Origin: an uncultured Kouleothrix sp.
Lineage (GTDB): Bacteria > Chloroflexota > Chloroflexia > Chloroflexales > Roseiflexaceae
Reading direction: 5' to 3'
Assembly: GCA_937858455.1 (NCBI GenBank)
Contig: CALLYN010000681.1
Location: 1 to 6,141, forward strand
Length of the DNA: 6,141 bases
The notes under the pieces were generated by a model. It was given only the letters and a program-made list of their open reading frames with translations. It was not told where the DNA came from and searched no databases. Shown in pieces: positions 1-6,141 of the stretch. The position numbers and the translations under genes were made by a program. Numbering within the stretch: the stretch's first letter is position 1; each line of letters starts with the position of its first letter.

Positions 1-1965
1 GCCGCGCTGCTGCAGGGCCGGCGGCTCTGCCGCCTGCACAGCCGCTTCGCCGAGGCCACCGGCCTGATCGATAGCGCACTGGCGGCCTTTCGCGCCGCCG
101 GCGACGCCGAGGCCGAGCTGTGGGCGCTGTCCGAGTGGCTGGTGATGCGCTACCACAACGGCGAGCCGGGCGCCGGCCTGGCCGTGCTGCCCACAGCGCT
201 CGGCCGGCCAATGCGGCCGTACCTGCGCGCCGAGCTACACTTCGGGCAGTTCCTCTGCGCGATCGGCCAGGGCCAGGTGCGCGCCTCGGTCGAGGCTGGC
301 GAGGCCGCGCTGGCCGCGCTCGACGCCGAGGCCGACGCATGGCTCCAGCGCATCGGCCGCATCCAGATGCTGCGCAACATCGCCGCTGGCTACCACTACC
401 TGGGCGAGACCCGCCGCTCGGTCGCCGCAGCCGAACGCGCGGTCGACCTGGCGCAGAGCCACCCCGACACCGCCGACGCGCGCCCGTGGTGCTTCTACGA
501 GCTTGGGCTGGCCTACTGGCGCCAGGGCCAGCTGGCGCGCGCCGCCGAGGCGCTCGACCAGGCGCGCCGGCTGGCCGAGACCTGGCAGCATCGCGAGCTG
601 TGGCGCTGGGCGGTTGCGGCGCAGGGCCACGTGCTGCGCGACCAGGATCGGCTTGAGGCGGCGCTGGCGGCCTACCAGCTGGCCAACTGCTGGGGCGAAG
701 ATCCCGAGGGGCCGGCGTTCATCCAGCTGCGCCAGGGCCGCCTGGCCGAAGCGCGCTGGAGCTGCGAGACGCTGGAGGCCGTGACGCGCAACGCCGGGCT
801 GCACGGCGACGCGCTGCTGCTGCTTGGGCTGGTCGAGCTGAAGAGCAACCAGCCCGCCGCCGCGCTCGAGCGCTTCGAGCAGGCCGCCGCACTCTACGCC
901 GCCACCGGCTACCGCTACCACCAGGCTACCACCCAGCTCTACCGCGCAGCGGCGGGCATGGCCCTCCAGCGCCGCGACATCCTCGACCAGGGGCTGCGCG
1001 CCTACCTGGCACACGCGGCCGGCGAGAAGCTTCTGACCTGCGGCTGGTGGCTGCCCGACACGATCGAGCCGCTGCTGATCTACGCCACCCAGCACGCGAT
1101 CGAGCCGGCCTGGGCGCAGCGCCTGCTGGCCGAGCGCTTTGTCGGCGACGGCGCGCGCGAGGCCGAGGCGATCTCAAGCCGCGAGCGCACCGAGCTCGAG
1201 ATCGCGCGGCGCATGCAGCTCAGCCTGCTGCCGGCGCTGCCGCCGCTGATGCCCGACCTGGATATTGCGGCCATGATCGAGCCGGCCGCCGAGATCGGCG
1301 GCGACTTCGTCGGCTACTTCCCGCACGGCGCCGACCCCGAGGCGGGTACGCGGCGCCGCCTCGGCATCGCCGTCGGCGATATCTCGGGCAAGGGCCTCGG
1401 CGCGGCCCTGCTGCTGAGCGGCACGGTGGTGGCGCTGAACACCGTCGCAAGCGGCGACGCAGCGCCGGCCCAGGTGGCGCGCGCGCTCCACGAGGCCATG
1501 CACCCCTACACCAGCCGCAGCCGCATGACCATCGCCTTCTGCTACAGCCTGCTCACCCAGCAGCCGCGCGGCTGGTCGCTCGATACCGTCGGCGCCGGCG
1601 CGGTGGCCCCGCTGCTGCGCCGCGCCAACGGCGAGTGCGCCTGGATCGAGACGGCCGGCTTCCCGCTGGGCACGTTTGTGGCGGCGCAGTGGCGCGAGAC
1701 GCGCGCCGACCTCGCGCCGGGCGACGTGCTGCTGCTCTTCAGCGACGGTATTGTCGAGGCGATGAACCGCGAGCGCGAGATGTTCGGCTTTGAGCGGCTG
1801 GCCGCCGTGGTGGCCGGGCTGCCCGCCGACGCCGACGCGCACAGCATCCTCGCGGGCGTGCTCGCGGCGGTGCGCGCACACGGCAGCGCAGTGGCCGCCC
1901 ACGACGACATGACCCTGATCGTTGTGCGCGTGCTGGCCGGCGCTACGCCTAGCCCGGCGGCCTAG
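1..1965 (+). CDS. TPR-PP2C (SpoIIE/RsbU-type) phosphatase, 5' partial
   Basis: The frame is open from base 1 to the TAG at 1963-1965 (654 residues), so the start lies outside the window; internal ATG codons such as 142 are not convincing starts. Codons 1 to ~385 are helical TPR-like repeats rich in Ala, Leu and Arg, of the sort that follow the ATPase in MalT/STAND or SARP-like regulators. Codons ~388-412 form the signalling helix typical of RsbU-type phosphatases (ARRMQLSLLP). A SpoIIE-type PP2C domain follows. Its metal-binding acids are all present: Asp435 in IGGDF, Asp460 in VGDISGKG, Asp582 in FSDGIVEA and Asp635/636 in HDDMT. The family's usual NAGH loop reads GAGAVAP (codons 531-537). 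Expected role is Mn/Mg-dependent dephosphorylation of a serine/threonine phosphoprotein, classically an anti-sigma-factor antagonist. No such partner is visible here. The missing N-terminus probably holds an ATPase or kinase domain, which is inference. Confidence -1.
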   Translation, partial: AALLQGRRLCRLHSRFAEATGLIDSALAAFRAAGDAEAELWALSEWLVMRYHNGEPGAGLAVLPTALGRPMRPYLRAELHFGQFLCAIGQGQVRASVEAGEAALAALDAEADAWLQRIGRIQMLRNIAAGYHYLGETRRSVAAAERAVDLAQSHPDTADARPWCFYELGLAYWRQGQLARAAEALDQARRLAETWQHRELWRWAVAAQGHVLRDQDRLEAALAAYQLANCWGEDPEGPAFIQLRQGRLAEARWSCETLEAVTRNAGLHGDALLLLGLVELKSNQPAAALERFEQAAALYAATGYRYHQATTQLYRAAAGMALQRRDILDQGLRAYLAHAAGEKLLTCGWWLPDTIEPLLIYATQHAIEPAWAQRLLAERFVGDGAREAEAISSRERTELEIARRMQLSLLPALPPLMPDLDIAAMIEPAAEIGGDFVGYFPHGADPEAGTRRRLGIAVGDISGKGLGAALLLSGTVVALNTVASGDAAPAQVARALHEAMHPYTSRSRMTIAFCYSLLTQQPRGWSLDTVGAGAVAPLLRRANGECAWIETAGFPLGTFVAAQWRETRADLAPGDVLLLFSDGIVEAMNREREMFGFERLAAVVAGLPADADAHSILAGVLAAVRAHGSAVAAHDDMTLIVVRVLAGATPSPAA

Positions 1966-2000
1966 GCCCACTCCCTTTCCTAGCGCCACGGCCAGATCGC

Positions 2001-2372
2001 CTACGCCCCAACCTCGCCGCCAACCTCAAGCGCTACCGCCAGCGCGCTGCGGCCCCACTCGCTCAGGTCGTCGCTGTCGCGCGGCTGGTACTTCGCCACT
2101 ACGATCCGGCGCGCCAGCGCGTCTTCTGCCGGCGCGTCCACCACCCGCGCCGTGGCGCCAAAAGTCTGCTGGCGCAGCCGCACCTGCACAGCCGGCGTGC
2201 TCAGCAGGTTCTTCACCCAATCGGCCTCGTAGCGCCCGCCCGCCAGCATATACAGCGTCGAGCCCTGCAGCGCGAACCAGATCTCGATCGTGTGCGGGCG
2301 GCCGCTGACGCGCCCAACCGTGGTGAGGTAGCAGAAATCGTCGTCGGCAAATTGCTGTAGGTCAATCGCCAT
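2001..2372 (-). CDS. Nitroreductase/quinone reductase family protein (F420-type, split beta-barrel)
   Basis: This 123-residue protein matches the deazaflavin-dependent nitroreductase (DDN-like) pattern: TTVGRVSGRPHTIEIWFAL at residues 17-35, then LYMLAGGR (40-47), DWVKNLLSTP (51-60) and a VQVRL strand. Family members are small split-barrel proteins, many of which bind F420 (some flavin) and reduce quinones or nitro compounds; the true substrate here is unknown. The frame stays open upstream to 2492. I chose the ATG at 2370-2372 because a perfect GAGGAG lies 8 bases before it, family similarity begins just inside it, and the upstream extension is not protein-like. It converges on the phosphatase gene with 35 bases between the stops, and no terminator hairpin is visible there. 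A 17-bp palindrome just upstream of the ribosome binding site suggests repressor control. Confidence -1.
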   Translation of the reverse strand: MAIDLQQFADDDFCYLTTVGRVSGRPHTIEIWFALQGSTLYMLAGGRYEADWVKNLLSTPAVQVRLRQQTFGATARVVDAPAEDALARRIVVAKYQPRDSDDLSEWGRSALAVALEVGGEVGA

Positions 2373-2380
2373 GTGCGTAG

Positions 2381-2386
2381 CTCCTC
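2381..2386 (-). promoter_or_regulatory. Ribosome binding site GAGGAG of the reductase gene
   Basis: On the minus strand GAGGAG is followed by an 8-base spacer and then ATG at 2372-2370. It decides the start of the reductase in favour of this ATG rather than the longer open frame. Confidence -1.
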
Positions 2387-2389
2387 GCT

Positions 2390-2406
2390 CTACCAAATAC
2401 TGGTAG
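2390..2406. promoter_or_regulatory. 17-bp perfect palindrome, possible operator
   Basis: CTACCA-AATAC-TGGTAG has perfect 6-base arms around a 5-base centre, and the match does not extend further. It sits four bases upstream of the GAGGAG site of the reductase gene, within the divergent region, where a repressor could block transcription or a small hairpin could form in the leader. Size and placement suit a dimeric TetR- or MarR-like regulator. No regulator gene is in the window, and a chance match is possible. Confidence -1.
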
Positions 2407-2580
2407 CCCGTCCGATCTACTCTGATGAATTGGACGCAAGACAGAAGACAGGGGCACCTATGATCGTCGTCTTCGGTCTCTAAATGCATCAACGGTGCTT
2501 AGACGGACTACTACCCCACGACAAAACCTATCACACTATCCCCCACCCGGCAACCGTGGCGCGTTGTTTGCTTATAGGTG

Positions 2581-2586
2581 TATAGT
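2581..2586 (+). promoter_or_regulatory. Weak candidate -10 box for the membrane operon
   Basis: TATAGT lies 28 bases before the ATG at 2615, in a short AT-richer patch of the divergent region. The only TTG-like hexamer nearby, TTGTTT at 2564-2569, is just 11 bases upstream, which is too close for a standard sigma-70 promoter. The assignment is tentative. I found no better promoter between 2407 and 2614 on either strand. Confidence -1.
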
Positions 2587-2614
2587 GCAACCCGAAATGA
2601 TCAGGCTCGAAGCA

Positions 2615-3553
2615 ATGCAATCGACGATCGCCCAATCTCAGCTCCAGGCCGGCACGAACCAAAGCCACCGCAGCGTGGTTCAATCGCTGCAAGAATATGG
2701 CCGTGGGATTGCCGGCGGCCTGCTGTTCAGCCTGCCGCTGCTTTACACCATGGAAATGTGGCAGGCCGGCATCACCATGCACCCCGTGCGGCAGGCGCTT
2801 GGTCTGGCGGCGACTGCGATGCTGCTGCTGGGCTACAACCGCTACGCTGGGCTGCGGCACGACGCAAGCTGGCTCGAAGTCGCGATCGACTCGATCGAAG
2901 AGCTGGGGCTGGGAATCGTACTGGCCACACTGATTCTTGCGCTGCTCGGGCGCATCGCACCGGGCATGCCACTCGGCGAGGTGCTGGGCAAAATCACGGT
3001 CGAGGCCATGACCATGGCAATTGGCGTATCGATCGGCACTGCTCAGCTCGGCAGTTCAGGCGACAGCGGCGGCGCGCAAGCCGGCGCAGGCGAACAAGCC
3101 GATTCTGGCGACAGCGGCATGGCCGGCGACACACCCACCTTCGCCAGCCAGATCGTGCTGGGCTTCTGCGGCGCCATGGTGATCGCCAGCAACGTCGCAC
3201 CGACGGAGGAGATCATTGTGCTGGCGGTTGAGCTGCACCCCTGGTATATCGTTGCGCTGGGATTACTATCTATACTACTTGGCGCGCTGGTTTTATTTTT
3301 CAGCGATTTTTATGGCTCCGCTCAGCTCACTCGCCACGATGGTGGGTTATCAATCATCGCCGCAGCGATGGTCAACTACGCAGTGGCGCTGGCTGCGGCG
3401 GCAGTGGCGCTGTGGTTCTTCGATAGCTTCGACGGCTTTGCGCTTGTGACGTGCATCGCCGAGGTGGTAGTGCTCGGCGTGGCCGCCACGCTTGGCGCAT
3501 CGGCCGGGCGGCTACTGCTCCAAGCATCCGCTGGGGAGAAAGGCGCGGAATGA
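2615..3553 (+). CDS. TIGR02587 family multi-pass membrane protein
   Basis: The 312-residue product has about seven or eight hydrophobic segments: roughly residues 31-50, 58-74, 94-112, 128-144, 180-206, 210-231, 245-270 and 276-302. The opening YGRGIAGGLLFSLPLLYTMEMW and the motif SNVAPTEEI (192-200) are what I recognise as the TIGR02587 (DUF2391-like) pattern. The family's function is unknown; it is known to occur as a pair with TIGR02588, as here. Between the fourth and fifth helices is a Gly/Ser/Asp/Ala-rich hydrophilic loop (~146-176), probably flexible. The frame is open back to 2495. I prefer the ATG at 2615, with a weak AGG nine bases upstream; ATG 2597 is the alternative. The stop overlaps the next start, so the gene heads a three-gene operon. 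Family assignment is by eye from motif memory. Confidence -1.
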   Translation: MQSTIAQSQLQAGTNQSHRSVVQSLQEYGRGIAGGLLFSLPLLYTMEMWQAGITMHPVRQALGLAATAMLLLGYNRYAGLRHDASWLEVAIDSIEELGLGIVLATLILALLGRIAPGMPLGEVLGKITVEAMTMAIGVSIGTAQLGSSGDSGGAQAGAGEQADSGDSGMAGDTPTFASQIVLGFCGAMVIASNVAPTEEIIVLAVELHPWYIVALGLLSILLGALVLFFSDFYGSAQLTRHDGGLSIIAAAMVNYAVALAAAAVALWFFDSFDGFALVTCIAEVVVLGVAATLGASAGRLLLQASAGEKGAE

Positions 3554-3930
3554 ACCTGCCCAAAAAAAATTGGCTGGAATGGCTCGTGTTTGGTGGCAGC
3601 ATCGTGCTGGTAGCCTCCTTGCTGGCCTACCTAGCCTACGCCGGTGTGGCCGGCGGTGACGCCCCGCCCGACCTGGTAGTCGAGCTTGGTGTGCCGGTGC
3701 AACAAACCCAATATTTCAGCATTCCGCTCGCCGTCACCAACCAGGGCGATATCCCAGCCGAGGATGTGGTTGTCCAAGTCACGCTGGAAGGCGACGCAAA
3801 GCAGGAGCAGGCAGAAGTCTCCGTCGCCTACCTGCCCAGCGGCGGCACCGGCGAGGGTTGGGCGACTTTCACCAGCGATCCACGCAGCGGGACGCTTGCG
3901 GCGCGCGTAGTGGGTTATACCACTCCCTAG
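3550..3930 (+). CDS. TIGR02588 family protein, single-anchor extracytoplasmic partner
   Basis: This 126-residue protein has a short basic start (MNLPKKNW), one transmembrane helix at ~10-32, and a soluble domain of beta-strand character. Segments such as FSIPLAVTNQG (56-66) and EDVVVQVTLEG (71-81) resemble an Ig-like/CARDB sandwich. With positive residues before the helix, the C-terminal domain should face outside the cytoplasm. The ATG overlaps the upstream TGA as ATGA (3550-3553), and GGGGAG at 3533-3538 lies 11 bases before it, so the pair is probably translationally coupled. TIGR02588 is known as a small family found next to TIGR02587, which fits exactly. A structural or regulatory subunit of the multi-pass protein is the simplest reading, but no biochemical role is established. 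Confidence -1.
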   Translation: MNLPKKNWLEWLVFGGSIVLVASLLAYLAYAGVAGGDAPPDLVVELGVPVQQTQYFSIPLAVTNQGDIPAEDVVVQVTLEGDAKQEQAEVSVAYLPSGGTGEGWATFTSDPRSGTLAARVVGYTTP

Positions 3931-3941
3931 GCGCGCTCAGC

Positions 3942-3946
3942 AAGGG
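3942..3946 (+). promoter_or_regulatory. Ribosome binding site of the third operon gene
   Basis: AAGGG lies six bases before the ATG at 3953, in the 22-base gap after the TIGR02588 stop. No promoter or terminator fits in that gap, which supports cotranscription of all three genes. Confidence -1.
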
Positions 3947-3952
3947 TAAGCC

Positions 3953-4387
3953 ATGAACGATTTCTTCCGCAAGTTCGCTAACCAAACATCGCAGATCGTC
4001 GGTTCGCCATGGGCCTTTATTGCCGCTGTAGCTATTATCGCCGTCTGGGCCTTCAGCGGGCCAATCTTTGGCTTTTCCGACACCTGGCAGCTGGTGATCA
4101 ACACTGGCACGACGATCATCACATTCCTCATGGTCTTCCTGATCCAGAACACTCAGAATCGCGATGCCAAAGCCATTCACCTCAAGCTCGACGAGCTGAT
4201 TCGGAGTGTCGAGGGCGCGCGCAACGAGCTGGTCGACCTCGAAGATTTATCCGACGATGATCTGAAGAAACTTCAGCAGCAATTCGAACACCTCCGCAAA
4301 CAACAGGGCGACCATGTTGAGGACCATGTCGAGAAGCATATCGACGCGCTGGAGGACGAGCTAAAAGATCGCGGGCTCGAAGCGTAG
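3953..4387 (+). CDS. Low affinity iron permease family (PF04120-like) small membrane protein
   Basis: The 144-residue product has two transmembrane helices (~19-40 and ~46-65). They are joined and followed by the strongly family-typical stretches SDTWQLVINTGTTIITFLMV (42-61) and FLIQNTQNRDAKAIHLKLDE (62-81). The family name comes from weak similarity to yeast Fet4; iron transport by the small bacterial members is not established to my knowledge, and two helices alone would need to oligomerise to make a channel. The C-terminal half is charged and helical, probably a cytoplasmic coiled coil, with acidic DLEDLSDDDL (95-104). A late histidine series His121, His125 and His129 among Glu/Asp could bind metal. 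It follows the TIGR02588 gene by 22 bases, so the three membrane proteins are probably made together. Confidence -1.
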   Translation: MNDFFRKFANQTSQIVGSPWAFIAAVAIIAVWAFSGPIFGFSDTWQLVINTGTTIITFLMVFLIQNTQNRDAKAIHLKLDELIRSVEGARNELVDLEDLSDDDLKKLQQQFEHLRKQQGDHVEDHVEKHIDALEDELKDRGLEA

Positions 4388-4416
4388 ATGTTTGGCCTTT
4401 ACGAATGGTTTGTTTA

Positions 4417-4472
4417 CCACGGAAGCACCAAGGCACCAAGATAAAAAACTTAGTGCCTTGGTGTCTTGGTGG
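4417..4472. repeat. Long imperfect hairpin of 8-base repeat units between convergent genes
   Basis: The left arm (4417-4440) contains a perfect tandem GCACCAAG GCACCAAG (4425-4440). The right arm (4449-4472) reads as three 8-mers CTTAGTGC, CTTGGTGT, CTTGGTGG. The arms pair over 24 positions with an 11-bp perfect core (4426-4436 with 4453-4463), and the loop is ATAAAAAA (4441-4448). Weaker complementarity continues outward, GGTTT at 4408-4412 against AAAACC at 4475-4480. It sits between the stop of the iron-permease-like gene and the stop of the ABC-F gene, so a stem could protect or end both transcripts. No T-run follows on either strand, so it is not a standard intrinsic terminator. Similar CACCAAGG-type palindromes are, as I recall, scattered between genes of many environmental bacteria. 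Confidence -1.
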
Positions 4473-4481
4473 TGAAAACCT

Positions 4482-5756
<1,275 letters not shown>

Positions 5757-5760
5757 TCTG

Positions 5761-5915
5761 GGTGGGAATCTGACCATCTCGGACGATACTTCCCTGGTTC
5801 TGGATGGCAACGCGACCCGCATCAGCTCGGGCGACTCGGCGCATCCCGCGGTGCTGACCAACCGGGGGACCACCTACTGGCGCCAGCCGGGTTCGTATAC
5901 CTACATCTACGACGG
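5761..5915 (+). CDS. Fragment of an unidentified, probably secreted protein
   Basis: In this frame the sequence reads GGNLTISDDTSLVLDG, then ...SAHPAVLTNRGTTYWRQPG and SYTYIYDGSQ. The alternation of polar and hydrophobic residues, the many Thr/Ser/Asn/Gly and the GC-rich third positions look like a genuine beta-rich extracellular or pilus-associated protein, not a chance frame. It has neither start nor stop of its own: on the left it abuts the cut end of the ABC-F gene, and on the right it runs into the antisense of the holin-like gene. Exact ends are uncertain by about 10-15 bases. I do not recognise the family. Confidence -1.
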
Positions 5916-6140
5916 CAGCCAGGTCGTGAACGAGTCGATGGTCAGCGCACCTGCGATGAGGTTGGTGACGCCGAGCGCGACGAACGCGGAGATGATCCCG
6001 ACCCCGCCGGTGAACATCGGCGCGTTGCGCTTCGTCACCTGGTGGATGAACGGCTCCATGAGCCCCTGGATGACGCCGTAGATCAGCGCCACCGTCACGT
6101 AGGCCCACCAGCCCGAGACGGAGAAGCCCGGCAGCACGAT
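5907..6140 (-). CDS. Phage holin superfamily IV-like membrane protein, fragment
   Basis: The frame enters from the right edge and reads IVLPGFSVSGWWAYVTVAL, with two hydrophobic helices, YVTVALIYGVIQGLMEPFI and VGIISAFVALGVTNLIAGAL, ending SFTTWLPS and a TAG at 5907-5909. The LPGFSV start followed by a short two-helix hairpin is what I associate with small actinobacterial/mycobacterial 'phage holin family' (PF04020-like) proteins of about 110-130 residues. Such chromosomal genes are usually not active phage lysis genes. Both ends are missing: the first helix lies beyond the window, and the fourth is replaced after FTTWL by unrelated sequence. Codon use, rich in GTC, CTC, ATC and GGGGTCGGG-type runs, differs from the CTG/GCC/GGC-dominated genes on the left. 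That suggests another source organism or a misjoin. Confidence -1.
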   Translation of the reverse strand: MVLPGFSVSGWWAYVTVALIYGVIQGLMEPFIHQVTKRNAPMFTGGVGIISAFVALGVTNLIAGALTIDSFTTWLPS

Positions 6141-6141
6141 G

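Noticed and set aside
235..1095. Long open frame on the minus strand opposite the TPR region
   Set aside because: It is the antisense shadow of a strongly supported TPR-PP2C gene in high-GC DNA. The translation is low-complexity, rich in Gly, Gln and Arg, without a domain or ribosome binding site.
1174..1989. Long minus-strand open frame opposite the phosphatase domain
   Set aside because: The sense strand carries every PP2C motif in order. The antisense product is His/Gly/Ala/Arg-rich and resembles no family.
2373..2492. Forty-residue N-terminal extension of the reductase to an upstream ATG
   Set aside because: The stretch is not family-like, crosses the palindrome and the GAGGAG ribosome binding site, and the downstream ATG has ideal spacing.
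4417..4472. CRISPR array
   Set aside because: The repeated words are only 8 bases with no unique spacers and are arranged as one inverted repeat. No cas gene is present.
4417..4480. Rho-independent terminator for the membrane operon or the ABC-F gene
   Set aside because: The stem is strong but has no T-run after it on either strand and a tandem-repeat structure, so I class it as a repeat with possible 3'-end function.
5907..6140. Active prophage lysis module
   Set aside because: Only a fragment of a holin-IV-like protein is present. No endolysin, integrase or structural phage gene is nearby, and members of this family are common non-phage chromosomal genes.

Overview
The window is GC-rich bacterial DNA whose gene content and protein style resemble filamentous Chloroflexota (Roseiflexus/Kouleothrix-like). 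The pointers are MalT-type TPR arrays, a deazaflavin-type reductase and short ACCAAAG-type palindromic repeats. That placement is inference from recognisable families, not from a marker gene. A gene is cut at each edge, and the last ~380 bases look like a patchwork, so this may be a whole short draft contig with an unreliable right end.

Layout, left to right. Bases 1-1965 (+) hold the C-terminal part of a large signalling protein: a MalT/STAND-like TPR array fused to a SpoIIE/RsbU-type PP2C phosphatase. Convergent to it at 2001-2372 (-) is a small F420-type nitroreductase/quinone reductase with a clear ribosome binding site and a 17-bp palindrome upstream. The 242 bases from 2373 to 2614 form a divergent control region. 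Bases 2615-4387 (+) carry a compact three-gene membrane operon: a multi-pass TIGR02587-family protein, its partner TIGR02588 (joined by an ATGA overlap), and 22 bases later a two-helix protein of the 'low affinity iron permease' family. All three are membrane proteins without a proven function, so the set may form one envelope complex. This operon is the best candidate here for an undescribed system.

Bases 4388-4481 separate convergent genes and hold a striking hairpin built from 8-base units. Bases 4482-~5756 (-) encode an ABC-F protein (ribosome-associated type) that lacks the first half of ABC domain 1. Its second ABC domain carries an extra 26 residues encoded by a 78-bp imperfect palindrome made of 7-base units. 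This looks like a palindromic mobile element tolerated in frame inside a protein gene.

From about 5757 the ABC-F sequence stops abruptly. A short fragment of what looks like a secreted protein follows on the + strand (about 5761-5915), then part of a phage-holin-IV-like membrane protein on the - strand (5907-6140), with actinobacterial-looking codon use. Three unrelated gene fragments within 400 bases point to an assembly or amplification chimera, though real rearrangement is not excluded.
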